Shown here: positions 8,528 to 18,373 of the stretch, piece by piece | How positions within the stretch are numbered: the first letter of the stretch is position 1 | How the letters are laid out: each line of letters opens with the position of its first letter | Assembly (NCBI GenBank): GCA_000257205.1 | Contig: AEZC01000086.1 | Span: forward strand, 1-59,277 | Reading direction: 5' to 3' | Source of the DNA: Vibrio ordalii ATCC 33509 | GTDB taxonomy: Bacteria > Pseudomonadota > Gammaproteobacteria > Enterobacterales > Vibrionaceae | DNA length: 59,277 nucleotides | Notes under the pieces: generated by a model | Seen by the model: the letters and a program-made list of their open reading frames with translations, nothing else | The model's database searches: none | Told to the model about the DNA's origin: nothing | Position numbers and translations under genes: made by a program

Positions 8528-11200
8528 TTACTTTTTCTTAGCTGGTTTTTGGTCATCTTTTTTCTTGATAACGGTAGTGCCTTCGAAAGTTTCACCTTCA
8601 ACAAACGCTGTACCATAGTAAGCGGAAATAAGTACTTCTTTTAGCTCAGAAATCAGTGGGTAGCGTGGGTTTGCACCAGTACATTGGTCATCAAACGCTT
8701 CAACTGACAGCACGTCAACTTTAGCGAGGAAATCCGCTTCATTCACGCCAGCCGCTTGAATAGATAGCGGGATGTCGAGATCTTTCTTCAGCTCTTCCAA
8801 CCAAGTCAGTAGACGTTCAATTTTCTGAGCAGTACGGTCGCCCGCTTTGCTCAAGCCTAGGTGGTCAGCCACTTCAGCGTAACGACGGCGTGCTTGTGGA
8901 CGGTCGTATTGAGAGAACGCAGTTTGTTTGGTTGGGTTATCATTCGCGTTGTAGCGCACAACGTTAGAGATAAGCAATGCGTTAGCAAGACCGTGCGGGA
9001 TATGGAACTCAGCACCGATCTTGTGCGCCATAGAGTGACATACACCTAGGAACGCGTTAGCAAAAGCGATACCTGCGATAGTCGCTGCATTGTGCACTTT
9101 TTCACGAGCAATTGGGTCTGCTGCGCCATTTTTGTAGCTTGATGGTAGGTACTCTTTCAGCATCTTAAGTGCTTGTAGAGCTTGACCATCAGAGTATTCA
9201 TTCGCAAGAACAGACACATAGGCTTCAAGAGCGTGAGTCACTGCATCGTAACCACCAAATGCCGTTAGAGACTTAGGCATATTCATAACAAGGTTCGCAT
9301 CAACGATAGCCATGTTAGGTGTTAGCTCATAATCCGCTAATGGGTATTTAGCACCTGTTTTATCGTCTGTTACAACGGCAAATGGTGTGACTTCTGAACC
9401 TGTACCTGAAGTAGTCGTGATACAAACCAATTCTGCTTTTTGACCCATTTTAGGGAACTTGTAGATACGTTTACGGATATCCATAAAGCGCATTGCAAGC
9501 TCTTCAAAGTGAGTTTCTGGGTGCTCATACATAACCCACATGATCTTCGCTGCATCCATTGGTGAACCACCACCAAGTGCTAGAATCACGTCTGGTTGGA
9601 AACTCTTCATTGCTTCAGCGCCTTTCTCTACAACAGATAGAGTTGGATCAGCTTCTACATCAAAGAATGTTTGAACTTCCATACCGTTTGACTTCAGCAG
9701 AGTCACTACGTCGTCTGCATAACCGTTGTTGAATAGGAAACGGTCAGTAACTAGGAATGCGCGTTTTTTGCCTTCAAGATCGCTCATAGCAATTGGAAGG
9801 CTACCACGACGGAAGTAAATTGACTTAGGTAGTTTATGCCACAACATGTTTTCAGCTCGCTTCGCAACAGTTTTCTTGTTGATTAGGTGCTTAGGACCTA
9901 CGTTCTCAGAAATTGAGTTACCACCCCAAGAACCACAACCTAGCGTTAGAGATGGTGCAACGTTAAAGTTGTAAAGGTCACCGATACCACCATGAGTGGT
10001 TGGGATGTTTACAAGAATACGCGCCGTCTTCATTTTGTCACCAAAGTAACGGATACGGTCTGCGTTAACGTCTTGGTTAGTGTATAGACCAGAAGTGTGG
10101 CCGATACCGCCGATTTCTACCATTCTTACGGCTTGTTCTACCGCGTTCTCGAAAGAAGTCGCGCGGAACATGCCAAGTGTTGGAGAAAGTTTTTCATGTG
10201 CGAATTCATCGTCATAAGAAACTTCGCCAATACCTTCACCGACAAGGATTTTAGTATCTGCTGGAACTTTAACGCCCGCCATTTCAGCGATGGCTGTTGC
10301 TGGTTGGCCTACGATTTTCGCGTTGAGTGCGCCATCGATAAGCAGTACCTTACGTACTTTGTCTGCGTCTGCTTTGCTTAGAACATGCGCTTTATGGCTC
10401 GCGAAACGCTCTTTCACTTCGTCATACACTTCGTCCATAACGATAACCGCTTGCTCAGAAGCACATACCACACCGTTATCGAATGTTTTAGACATAAGAA
10501 CAGAAGCGACTGCACGTTTGATGTCTGCCGTTTCGTCGATTACAACTGGAACGTTACCTGCACCTACACCGATTGCTGGTTTACCTGACGAGTAAGCCGC
10601 TTTCACCATGCCAGGACCACCTGTTGCAAGGATAAGTGCAATGCCTTCGTGCTTCATTAGCGCGTTAGATAGCTCAACTGAAGGTTGATCAATCCAGCCG
10701 ATAATGTCTTTTGGCGCGCCAGCTGCAACTGCTGCATCTAACACGAGTTTAGCTGCATCGTTAGTTGAATTTTTCGCACGTGGGTGTGGCGAGAAGATGA
10801 TACCGTTACGAGTCTTCAAAGAGATGAGAGATTTGAAGATTGCAGTAGAAGTAGGGTTAGTGGTTGGAACGATACCGCAGATGATGCCTACAGGCTCAGC
10901 GATAGTCATCGTGCCTAGGTTTTTATCTTCTTCAAGAATGCCACAGGTTTTTTCGTCTTTGTATTTGTTATAGATGAACTCAGACGCAAAGTGGTTCTTG
11001 ATTACTTTATCCTCAACAATACCCATGCCTGATTCCGCTACCGCTTGTTGCGCTAGAGGGATACGAGCTTGGTTAGCTGCTAATGATGCTGCGCGGAAAA
11101 TTTTATCTACTTGCTCTTGAGAGTAAGTAGAGAATTCAGCTTGAGCCGCTTTAACGCGCGCTACTAGAGCATCAAGTTCAGCTAAATTAGTTACAGGCAT
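8528..11200 (-). CDS. adhE: Bifunctional acetaldehyde-CoA/alcohol dehydrogenase AdhE
   Basis: Converts acetyl-CoA to acetaldehyde and then ethanol with two NADH, regenerating NAD+ during fermentation; it assembles into spirosome filaments. The N-terminal aldehyde dehydrogenase half carries catalytic Cys246 (NGVVCASEQ) and the GVGAGNVPVV loop. The C-terminal iron-dependent alcohol dehydrogenase half has GGGSPMDAAK and histidine-rich iron-binding segments (HSMAHKIGAEFHIPHG). 890 residues against 891 in E. coli. The start has AGGAGA eight bases upstream. The tail is very lysine-rich. ychE lies upstream on the other strand, as in E. coli. An FNR-type promoter precedes it. Confidence 0.98.
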   Translation of the reverse strand: MPVTNLAELDALVARVKAAQAEFSTYSQEQVDKIFRAASLAANQARIPLAQQAVAESGMGIVEDKVIKNHFASEFIYNKYKDEKTCGILEEDKNLGTMTIAEPVGIICGIVPTTNPTSTAIFKSLISLKTRNGIIFSPHPRAKNSTNDAAKLVLDAAVAAGAPKDIIGWIDQPSVELSNALMKHEGIALILATGGPGMVKAAYSSGKPAIGVGAGNVPVVIDETADIKRAVASVLMSKTFDNGVVCASEQAVIVMDEVYDEVKERFASHKAHVLSKADADKVRKVLLIDGALNAKIVGQPATAIAEMAGVKVPADTKILVGEGIGEVSYDDEFAHEKLSPTLGMFRATSFENAVEQAVRMVEIGGIGHTSGLYTNQDVNADRIRYFGDKMKTARILVNIPTTHGGIGDLYNFNVAPSLTLGCGSWGGNSISENVGPKHLINKKTVAKRAENMLWHKLPKSIYFRRGSLPIAMSDLEGKKRAFLVTDRFLFNNGYADDVVTLLKSNGMEVQTFFDVEADPTLSVVEKGAEAMKSFQPDVILALGGGSPMDAAKIMWVMYEHPETHFEELAMRFMDIRKRIYKFPKMGQKAELVCITTTSGTGSEVTPFAVVTDDKTGAKYPLADYELTPNMAIVDANLVMNMPKSLTAFGGYDAVTHALEAYVSVLANEYSDGQALQALKMLKEYLPSSYKNGAADPIAREKVHNAATIAGIAFANAFLGVCHSMAHKIGAEFHIPHGLANALLISNVVRYNANDNPTKQTAFSQYDRPQARRRYAEVADHLGLSKAGDRTAQKIERLLTWLEELKKDLDIPLSIQAAGVNEADFLAKVDVLSVEAFDDQCTGANPRYPLISELKEVLISAYYGTAFVEGETFEGTTVIKKKDDQKPAKKK

Positions 11201-11320
11201 AATGAATCTCCTAAAAATAGAAAAATGTTAAAAACTCTTTATTAAGTTTGCAGCTTTGTGTTTTTGTTTTTTCTCAACAACTTAAACAATGACAGACTTA
11301 GTAAATTGCTTTCAGGACTG

Positions 11321-11362
11321 AGTATAATATTTCAGAGTGTGAAAAAAATTGACTCAGATCAG
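11321..11362 (-). promoter_or_regulatory. FNR class II promoter of adhE
   Basis: On the minus strand a -10 box TATACT (11326 to 11321) predicts transcription from 11314. An FNR-like palindrome TTGAC-TCAG-ATCAG (11349-11362; 8 of 10 consensus positions) is centred at 11355.5, exactly -41.5 from that start. This is the class II activator geometry, and there is no good -35 box. The leader would be about 114 bases. Region 11201-11829 otherwise holds AT-rich sequence and the short leader of ychE. Confidence 0.6.
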
Positions 11363-11829
11363 TTATGAAAAACTAATTACCCAATTAGGGGTAATCACCT
11401 TACAAAATCACTTACAAATCATTGAATATAAACAAAAAATACACAGAAAATTAAATAAACAAAAAACATTTACCTAAACAACGAAAACTATAAAAACTAC
11501 AACAATCTGTAAAAAAGTTTCATTTTTGAGCGATAGATGAATAAACACACCTCATTTTACGTGCTACTGAGAGTATATCGACTCTCACTTTTACCACCAG
11601 CGAGGAGCGCAAATTTTATTAAAAATGTGCAGATGTTAACAGTTGAGCAAAAAACAACACCACTCACATACATTAGAAAAACAATTGTAAAACATTTTCT
11701 TCATTGAATTAGTTTTTCTCAGCAATAAAACCCCAATCGCTTTAGTTTTTTTCATTCGTGCTATCCTTTGCTTTCGCTTACATTAGCCACGTAATATTTC
11801 ATCGAAATGATCCATTAGAGATAAATGCC

Positions 11830-12468
11830 ATGCAAACCTTTGAGTTAGCCATTTTCCTGCAGTTTTTCTTAGGCCTTGTAGCCGCTGTGAACCCAGTGGG
11901 GATTATGCCAATATTTGTCTCTCTCACTGGGCATATGACGCAAGAAGAGAAACACAAAACGGCGGCTACAGCGAATATTGCGGTGGCGATAATTTTGATT
12001 ACCGCACTGCTTGCCGGGCAGATGTTACTGGATATGTTTAGTATCTCTTTAGATTCGTTTCGAGTAGCTGGTGGCCTATTGCTGCTGAGCATCGCATTTT
12101 CGATGATGAGCGGTAAATTGGGTGAAGATAAACAAAACAAACAAGAGAAATCTGAATACATTAGCCGTGAACAAATTGGGGTTGTGCCACTCGCTATGCC
12201 TTTAATGGCAGGACCGGGTGCCATCAGTTCCACCATAGTGTATGGCTCTCGCTACCCAAGCATGTTCGATACCGTGGGCATTATAATCACTGTGGTGTTA
12301 TTTAGTTTAAGCTCTTGGCTGCTGTTTCGCTCAGCGCCCTATATTGTCCGCTTCTTAGGTCAAACGGGTATCAACGTGATTACACGGATCATGGGTTTGA
12401 TACTAGGCGCACTCGGTATTGAGTTTATTGCCAATGGGCTCAGAAATTTATTTCCTGGCCTTGCATAA
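11830..12468 (+). CDS. ychE: MarC-family membrane protein YchE
   Basis: A 212-residue inner-membrane protein of the MarC (UPF0056) family with about six transmembrane helices. The family function is not established. Visible family features are VAAVNPVGIMPIFVSLT (residues ~17-33) and MPLMAGPGAIS. The hydrophilic loop near residues 100-120 is unusually charged (GEDKQNKQEKSE). The start at 11830 (MQTFELAIF) follows an AGAGAT Shine-Dalgarno sequence. An in-frame ATG at 11758 would add 24 residues unlike the family. The adhE-ychE neighbourhood is conserved with E. coli. Confidence 0.9.
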   Translation: MQTFELAIFLQFFLGLVAAVNPVGIMPIFVSLTGHMTQEEKHKTAATANIAVAIILITALLAGQMLLDMFSISLDSFRVAGGLLLLSIAFSMMSGKLGEDKQNKQEKSEYISREQIGVVPLAMPLMAGPGAISSTIVYGSRYPSMFDTVGIIITVVLFSLSSWLLFRSAPYIVRFLGQTGINVITRIMGLILGALGIEFIANGLRNLFPGLA

Positions 12469-12508
12469 CCGCATTGACCTCGTCACTGTCACTACAGCAG
12501 AAAGCATA

Positions 12509-12540
12509 AAAAAGGGCGCTTTATACAAAGCGCCCTTTTG
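12509..12540. terminator. Bidirectional terminator ychE/asd
   Basis: AAAAGGGCGCTTT, loop ATAC, AAAGCGCCCTTTT: a perfect 13-bp stem with A's before and T's after, in the convergent gap. It can stop both genes. Confidence 0.9.
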
Positions 12541-12569
12541 TTTGCTGGCAGTTTTTTAACCGATAATCA

Positions 12570-13700
12570 TCACTGTTTTTCAGCCAGAATGATCCGCAAA
12601 GTACGGCGAAGCGGCTCAGCGGCTCCCCACAATAATTGGTCACCCACCGTAAACGCATTTAAGAAATCATCACCCATCGACATTTTACGCAAACGTCCTA
12701 CGGGAACTGACAAGGTGCCAGTGACTTTGGCAGGGCTCAATTCACGTGCGGTAATATCGCGCTCGTTTGGAATAACTTTCACCCAATCATTGTGCGTAGC
12801 GATCATCTCTTCGATTTCATCAAGCGGAATATTTTTCTTCAGCTTGATGGTTAATGCTTGTGAGTGGCAGCGCATTGCGCCAATACGCACGCAGGTTCCA
12901 TCAATCGGGATCGGTGACGATTGAAGCCCTAGAATTTTATTAGCTTCAACGCCCGCTTTCCACTCTTCTTTGCTTTGACCATTGTCGCGTTTGACGTCAA
13001 TCCAAGGGATTAATGAACCCGCTAGCGGTGCACCAAACTGCTCGGTAGGAAAAGAAGGTGATCGCATGGTTTCAGCCACTTTTCTGTCAATATCAAGAAT
13101 TGAGCTCGATGGATTAGCCAATTCAGAGCTAACCGCATCATTAATTACTCCCATTTGCGAGATCAACTCGCGCATATTTTGAGCGCCAGCACCCGAAGCG
13201 GCTTGGTAGGTCATTGCGCTCATCCACTCGACCAAACCTTTCTCATAAAGGCCGCCTAATGCCATAAGCATTAAACTGACTGTGCAGTTACCGCCCACAA
13301 AGGTATTGGTTCCTGAATGGATGCCGTGCTGAATTTGTGTCAAGTTGACCGGATCTAAAGTGATGATTGATTGTTTATCCATCCGTAAAGTAGATGCGGC
13401 ATCAATCCAGTAACCTTTCCAGCCCACTTGACGAAGTGCTGGATACACTTTTTCAGTGTAGCTACCACCTTGACAAGTGATAATGGCATCTAATTGTTTG
13501 AGGCTATCAATATCGTAAGCATCTTGCAGTAACCCTGTATGATGATTGCCTTTCTTAGAAGGCACCGTTGGGGCAGGAATACCAATTTGAGATGTGCTAA
13601 AGAAAACCGGTTCGATCAAGTCAAAGTCATTTTCTTCAACCATACGCTGCATCAGTACAGAACCGACCATACCACGCCAACCCACTAAACCTACTCTCAT
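12570..13700 (-). CDS. asd: Aspartate-semialdehyde dehydrogenase
   Basis: NADPH-dependent reduction of beta-aspartyl phosphate to aspartate semialdehyde, the branch point to diaminopimelate/lysine, threonine and methionine. The N-terminal dinucleotide-binding segment is [14 protein letters not shown], the catalytic Cys139 lies in GGNCTVSLM, and [10 protein letters not shown] holds the active-site histidine. 376 residues, closely similar to E. coli Asd along its length. GGAGAG lies eight bases before the ATG at 13700. A GTG at 13709 directly abuts that ribosome site, so it is not used. A sigma-70 promoter is visible upstream. Confidence 0.97.
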   Translation of the reverse strand: MRVGLVGWRGMVGSVLMQRMVEENDFDLIEPVFFSTSQIGIPAPTVPSKKGNHHTGLLQDAYDIDSLKQLDAIITCQGGSYTEKVYPALRQVGWKGYWIDAASTLRMDKQSIITLDPVNLTQIQHGIHSGTNTFVGGNCTVSLMLMALGGLYEKGLVEWMSAMTYQAASGAGAQNMRELISQMGVINDAVSSELANPSSSILDIDRKVAETMRSPSFPTEQFGAPLAGSLIPWIDVKRDNGQSKEEWKAGVEANKILGLQSSPIPIDGTCVRIGAMRCHSQALTIKLKKNIPLDEIEEMIATHNDWVKVIPNERDITARELSPAKVTGTLSVPVGRLRKMSMGDDFLNAFTVGDQLLWGAAEPLRRTLRIILAEKQ

Positions 13701-13744
13701 CGCGCTCACTCTCCATGTATCTAAAATGAAAATTTATTGCTCCA

Positions 13745-13773
13745 TCTATAAGTGGTTCAGCATAAAATCTCAA
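13745..13773 (-). promoter_or_regulatory. asd promoter
   Basis: On the minus strand TTGAGA (13773 to 13768), 17-base spacer, TATAGA (13750 to 13745). Predicted start near 13738, about 38 bases before the asd ATG. Confidence 0.6.
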
Positions 13774-14122
13774 GACTTTCTTAGTAAAAGTGGTAACTTT
13801 TTCTTTCTGCGCAGCCAGTTTTGTAAAAAACACATTTAAGCCTAAAAATCACTCAAGCTCTCTATGATTCAGCATTCAATAATCAACGAAACGCTAAACG
13901 ATCACGTTCTTGTTACACAAAAACCCCACACCGCAGAACATTTATAACCATTAAATTTAACTATTATCAACATTTAACATCGAAGGTTAACCACTTGAAC
14001 GACATAAATCACATCCGAGGTGTTTGATGTCGATATATTATGCTAACTATTGTAAAGTGCGAACGAACTCAATAAGGGCACCGTTCTGTCCTTAGATCAT
14101 AAATCTGACAAGAGGCTCTTTT
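13774..14122 (+). promoter_or_regulatory. asd-nhaC divergent intergenic region
   Basis: About 350 bases without a gene. A possible nhaC promoter is TTGATG (14024-14029), 18-base spacer, TATTGT (14048-14053). AGAGG precedes the nhaC start. I looked for a lysine riboswitch, which is known before some NhaC-type transporters in this group, and did not see its conserved core. Confidence 0.35.
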
Positions 14123-15559
14123 ATGACGCAAGCCCCTCAACGCCTACCTAGCTTAATTCAAGTAATTATTGCTCTAGGCTTGTTTTTGTTACTCGCGTTT
14201 TCGTTTACAGCTCAACTCGATCTCCCTATCCAACTGGCCTTATACATTGGCTGGTTCATCATTATTGTGCTCGGTGTTCGTTTAGGTCACCAATATAAAG
14301 AATTAGAAAAAGCAGCACTGAATGGTATTTCTAATGGTTTAGGTGCGGTGTTGATACTTTTAGCTGTTGGCGCATTAGTTGGTACTTGGATCTCCGGCGG
14401 GATCGTGCCGACCATCATCTACTACGGTCTTCAAGCAATCCATCCTTCTATTTTTCTTCTTGCAACGATGATCATCTGCTCTCTCACCGCTTTAGCAACT
14501 GGAACCTCATGGGGTGCAGCTGGTACCGCGGGGATTGCCATGATGGGGATTGGTCAAGGTCTTGGCGTTCCAGCACCAATCACCGCTGGCGCAGTACTTT
14601 CAGGTTGCTACTTTGGTGACAAAATGTCGCCATTATCTGATTCCGTTATTCTGGCGTCTTCGATGTCTAACGTTGAAGTGATGGAGCACATTAAAGGTAT
14701 GCTGCCGATAGCGCTTATCAGCTACGTGATCACGGGTATCATGTTTACCTTATTTGGTTTCCACTATGCGGGTAACGTAGACATGTCTCAAGTACAAAGC
14801 GTGATTGAGGCGATGGAACAGCAGTTTTACATTACCCCATACTCTTTTGTGCCAGTGCTGATTGTACTTGGCTTGCTTGCGATGAGAATGCCTTCGTTTC
14901 CTGTAATTAGCTTTGGTTCTTTGCTGGGCATCATTTGGGCTGTGATGATCCAAGACGTAGACTTCTTGCAAGCTTTCAATACCGCATGGGCACCTTACAA
15001 TATTGAATCTGGCGTTGACTTCATTGACTCAATCTTAAACCGAGGCGGCATGTCCTCTATGCTTGGTTCTGTTGCCGTGATTGTCTTTGGTCTCGGGTTT
15101 GGTGGATTGCTGGATAAAGTGGGTGTGCTTGAAACCATCGCAAAACTGTTTGAGCGCCGCGTGACAAGCGCAGGTTCACTGGCAACCAGTACTATTGGTA
15201 CTGCATTTATGGGCAACGTTTTTGGCTCAGCCATGTATGTTTCACTCATCCTGACCCCTAAAATCTGTGCCAAGAACTATGACCGTTTAGGCTATCAGCG
15301 TAAGAACCTATCACGTAACGCTGAATTTGGTGGCACGCTCACCTCCGGTATGGTGCCATGGAGCGATAATGGCATCTACATGGCGAGCATTCTAGGCGTT
15401 GCAACGCTCTCATATGCCCCCTTTATGTGGCTAAGCTTTGTCTGTATTTTGGTGACCATTTTTACCTCTTACATGGGTTGGTTTGTTGATAAATGTGAAC
15501 CGACTGCACCAGCAGACAGTGCTGAACAAGCACCGGCTCTCAACCAACAGTCAGCCTAG
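14123..15559 (+). CDS. nhaC: NhaC-family Na+/H+ antiporter
   Basis: A 478-residue integral membrane protein of the NhaC family with about 11-12 hydrophobic helices. Family signatures include ATGTSWGAAGTAGIAMMGIG (residues ~131-150), GCYFGDKMSPLSDSV and the late NAEFGGTLTSGMVPWSDNG. Members exchange Na+ for H+, and some relatives in Vibrio and Shewanella have been proposed to carry lysine or other amino acids, so the substrate is not certain. Placement next to asd could hint at that alternative. AGAGG lies seven bases before the ATG. Confidence 0.9.
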   Translation: MTQAPQRLPSLIQVIIALGLFLLLAFSFTAQLDLPIQLALYIGWFIIIVLGVRLGHQYKELEKAALNGISNGLGAVLILLAVGALVGTWISGGIVPTIIYYGLQAIHPSIFLLATMIICSLTALATGTSWGAAGTAGIAMMGIGQGLGVPAPITAGAVLSGCYFGDKMSPLSDSVILASSMSNVEVMEHIKGMLPIALISYVITGIMFTLFGFHYAGNVDMSQVQSVIEAMEQQFYITPYSFVPVLIVLGLLAMRMPSFPVISFGSLLGIIWAVMIQDVDFLQAFNTAWAPYNIESGVDFIDSILNRGGMSSMLGSVAVIVFGLGFGGLLDKVGVLETIAKLFERRVTSAGSLATSTIGTAFMGNVFGSAMYVSLILTPKICAKNYDRLGYQRKNLSRNAEFGGTLTSGMVPWSDNGIYMASILGVATLSYAPFMWLSFVCILVTIFTSYMGWFVDKCEPTAPADSAEQAPALNQQSA

Positions 15560-15596
15560 CAGGGTATTGCAAAAGTCATTGAACTAAAAAACCATT

Positions 15597-15623
15597 AAAA
15601 AGAGCTCAACTGAGCTCTTTTTT
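15597..15623 (+). terminator. nhaC terminator
   Basis: AAAAAGAGCTC, loop AACT, GAGCTCTTTTTT. A strong intrinsic terminator 37 bases after the nhaC stop. Confidence 0.88.
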
Positions 15624-15668
15624 ACTACAAACAGAATCGCCATTTAAAGCTGACACGATAGAGCTGGC

Positions 15669-16925
15669 TTATCGTTTTCTTTGATCAAGGTAGTGTTGCG
15701 CACTGGATATAGCGGCCGCCAATTGCGTCGTTAATATCCCCAATTGACTCTCCGTAGGTCGTTGCTTCTGGCTAAGTCGCAACTCTATTTCTGACGCTAT
15801 CTGCTTGAGTGAACGGCAACCAAGATTACCCGCAACGCCTTTCAGGCTGTGTGCTCGGCGCTGAGCGGCCTCCAAATCAGAATGCACCAATCTTTTCAAT
15901 TCAGCCACATCATGCTGATGATCTTGTATAAATACGCTCAACAGTAGAGTGACAGACTCAACATCGCCATTGAGAGTTATGAGCATGGATTCAATATCGA
16001 TGGACAAATCATCAGAAAGATCCGATGTTTCCACCTGTGGTTCTTCTGTGGAAAAAACACGACTGGGATTCATCTCAGATGACTCATCATCTTTCGCAGC
16101 ACTGGGAACTTTATTAACATGAGAACGAGTTAAAACTGATGACCTAAATATCAACCAACCCAACAATAGAATCACTCCACCACTTAAGCCAGTGATTAGG
16201 TAGGCATAGATGTTTAAAAGACGATGGTATTGGTTTTCAACATGGGTAAGCTGCTTGTAAATAGAGTGATTGATTAAATTATCGACCAAACGTGCGCCTT
16301 GGGCGTATTGATTTAGTAAATCAGACGCTTGTGCTAATGTCTGCTCTAGCTCTTTTTTCTGAATGGCTGGTAAAGATTGCCCATCCACATAAAGCTTATC
16401 TAATGCTCGATAAATCTCTGGATTTTGCTCAGTGTCACTGAACATCGCTTCAAATACATAAGCGCCTAGCACCACATACATCTGCTTGAGCTGCTCAGAA
16501 TTAGCGGGATTATCACGCAGCACTTGTAGTCGCTCAACCAGCGGTTGAATGTTGAGCTTAACCGACAAATACGATTTGGTCAGTCCGATATAGCGATCAG
16601 TCATGTGGAGTAATTGCTGAATATCCGGCCGCCATGAAAAATCTCGCTGCTCAACTTCCAGTTGTAGCCTAAGTGAATAGAGTAGCTGCACATTCAACGC
16701 GATATCATTCGCTCGTGTCGAACGATAAGGCTCTTTAAAATAGAGTGAACTTTTAAGTTCTTCAACACTGTAATGTAACTCTTTCACTGAATGCATCGCT
16801 TGGTAGCTTAAATGGCTTTGCCAAAACACAAGGCTAACGGAAACTAACCAACCAAACAGAATCACACCATACCATCTCATGCTAAATCGTTTTGATTTCT
16901 TTTGCCCAAACACTGTGCTTACCAA
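15669..16925 (-). CDS. Membrane-anchored histidine phosphotransfer (Hpt) protein
   Basis: Counting from the TTG at 16925: a transmembrane helix at ~18-36, a mostly helical periplasmic region to ~235, a second helix at ~240-260, then a cytoplasmic linker and a C-terminal Hpt domain with His359 in AHSLKGVAGNLG. There is no kinase or receiver domain. It would therefore pass phosphoryl groups between a separate hybrid kinase and a regulator, with a periplasmic region that may sense a signal. No partner is visible nearby. Start uncertain: TTG 16925, GTG 16913 (after GGTAAG) and ATG 16880 are all in frame, the last leaving a plain N-terminal membrane segment. Confidence 0.8.
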   Translation of the reverse strand: MVSTVFGQKKSKRFSMRWYGVILFGWLVSVSLVFWQSHLSYQAMHSVKELHYSVEELKSSLYFKEPYRSTRANDIALNVQLLYSLRLQLEVEQRDFSWRPDIQQLLHMTDRYIGLTKSYLSVKLNIQPLVERLQVLRDNPANSEQLKQMYVVLGAYVFEAMFSDTEQNPEIYRALDKLYVDGQSLPAIQKKELEQTLAQASDLLNQYAQGARLVDNLINHSIYKQLTHVENQYHRLLNIYAYLITGLSGGVILLLGWLIFRSSVLTRSHVNKVPSAAKDDESSEMNPSRVFSTEEPQVETSDLSDDLSIDIESMLITLNGDVESVTLLLSVFIQDHQHDVAELKRLVHSDLEAAQRRAHSLKGVAGNLGCRSLKQIASEIELRLSQKQRPTESQLGILTTQLAAAISSAQHYLDQRKR

Positions 16926-16993
16926 TTTGTATTTTCAATTAATACAAGCATATACCCAAAGCTACGAGTGTGCAGACTTGTGTATAGAGAGAA

Positions 16994-17027
16994 AGAATAA
17001 AAAAGAGAGCCATATCAAGCTCTCTTA
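16994..17027 (-). terminator. yejK terminator
   Basis: On the minus strand AAGAGAGC, 8-base loop, GCTCTCTT followed by TTTTTTA. Lies just after the yejK stop. Confidence 0.8.
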
Positions 17028-17038
17028 GTGATGAAGGA

Positions 17039-18040
17039 TTAACGCTGACGCGTTAACTGTTCTCTTAAATTCGGTGGCGTGCCTTTGATGGTTAAGGTAT
17101 CACTTTCAGGATCATAAAAAATACGCTCTCCCAATAACAAGCTATCAAAGCTCACATTCAAACCGCCCCCTGCACCGACAAACTTGGTCAGTTTACGCAC
17201 GGTAGAACGATCACCAGGAAAGCTCTCTTCCAGTTCATAGCCATGTGCCTGCGTATATTCGAAAAAACCCGTGCCGTCTTGGCTAGCAGGTAATTCTCCA
17301 GACAACTCACGAATATGAACCTCTTCACCGGCTTTAATTTGCTCATTGCAGTAATCGTAAACCTGCTTTTTGTAACCGATCGCTTCATCTTTTTCTAGCT
17401 TAGAATCAGTGCAAAAATCCTGTACCGCTTGCATCAGTACTTGATTTTGCACTTTGGTATCTAACCCAACATCGGCTTGCAGAAAATCAAGAAAGAAATC
17501 CGACACTTTTCGACCAACGCGACCTTTGATATAGGCAAGGTAGCGGTTTGAATTTTTGTCCGTTTCAAAACTTGATAGGTCAAGACGCGCCGCAATATCC
17601 ATTTTGTTGATATCAAGATAATCTGTCGCGCTAATGTCGAGCCCCTCCGTTACTTTCAAACTTTGATTGAGAGGTAAAAGCCCAATAAATAAGTAATCCG
17701 TAGCCAATGACTGATATTCGGCCATCACTAAGATCCCTTCGTCAGCAAACGGATACTTTGCTAATTCATCTTTCAGCCGTTGAGCACTGATTTGTGAAAA
17801 ATCGTAAAAATCACGCTCACCTTGACGAAGTTCTTGCAACCAAGTTTGAAAATCACTGTCCGACTTAAACGAACCAAAACCTTTGCTCGCTTTCGAATTA
17901 AACACGCGATGCAACTCTGCCACTAAATTTTCGGCTGACGTATCATTATCTAAAGATTGAGAGCGGTATTTAACCACCAGCTCATCTTGCTCGTTTTTGC
18001 TCAATTGGTGCAAAATCACGTTGGAAAGGTGAAGACTCAT
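17039..18040 (-). CDS. yejK: Nucleoid-associated protein YejK
   Basis: A 333-residue YejK/NdpA family protein. The family is found with the bacterial nucleoid and has been linked to topoisomerase activity in E. coli. The start MSLHLSNVILHQL and the central YIKGRVGRKVSDFFLDFL segment are family features, as is the basic, beta-rich end. Divergent from yejL across 84 bases, the same arrangement as in E. coli. Confidence 0.94.
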   Translation of the reverse strand: MSLHLSNVILHQLSKNEQDELVVKYRSQSLDNDTSAENLVAELHRVFNSKASKGFGSFKSDSDFQTWLQELRQGERDFYDFSQISAQRLKDELAKYPFADEGILVMAEYQSLATDYLFIGLLPLNQSLKVTEGLDISATDYLDINKMDIAARLDLSSFETDKNSNRYLAYIKGRVGRKVSDFFLDFLQADVGLDTKVQNQVLMQAVQDFCTDSKLEKDEAIGYKKQVYDYCNEQIKAGEEVHIRELSGELPASQDGTGFFEYTQAHGYELEESFPGDRSTVRKLTKFVGAGGGLNVSFDSLLLGERIFYDPESDTLTIKGTPPNLREQLTRQR

Positions 18041-18124
18041 AGTGAAATTATCATCGTTCTAGTTTCAGTTGTAAGGCATTGTAGGTTATCATAAGCCGCT
18101 TTTACTATCATCATTAGAGTCTTT

Positions 18125-18349
18125 ATGCCTATTACATCTAAATACAGCGACGAAATAATTGAAAATATCCTGACAGAAGTTGCTGCCATTCTCGCTAAAC
18201 ATAATGCTTCCCCTGAGCTTACTCTCATGATTGCGGGAAACATTGCAACGAATGTCTTAAACCAAAACGTTGCCGCTTCACAGCGTAAGGCGATTGCTGA
18301 AAAATTTGCTCAGGCATTGATGTCGTCTTTAGAAACTACTACTCACTAA
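18125..18349 (+). CDS. yejL: YejL family protein (UPF0352)
   Basis: A 74-residue helical protein of the UPF0352 family. The start [16 protein letters not shown] and the [16 protein letters not shown] segment are typical. No biochemical role is established. It is 24 bases ahead of yejM and probably in one transcript with it. Confidence 0.92.
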   Translation: MPITSKYSDEIIENILTEVAAILAKHNASPELTLMIAGNIATNVLNQNVAASQRKAIAEKFAQALMSSLETTTH

Positions 18350-18373
18350 TAGAATGCATAGATAGAAAATCAC

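Noticed and set aside
11758..11829. 24-residue N-terminal extension of YchE
   Set aside because: The extension lacks a ribosome site and does not resemble the family, whose members begin at the MQTFELA-type start.
13840..14122. Lysine riboswitch before nhaC
   Set aside because: NhaC-type carriers in this group sometimes have one, but the conserved core segments and a terminator/antiterminator pair are not visible here.
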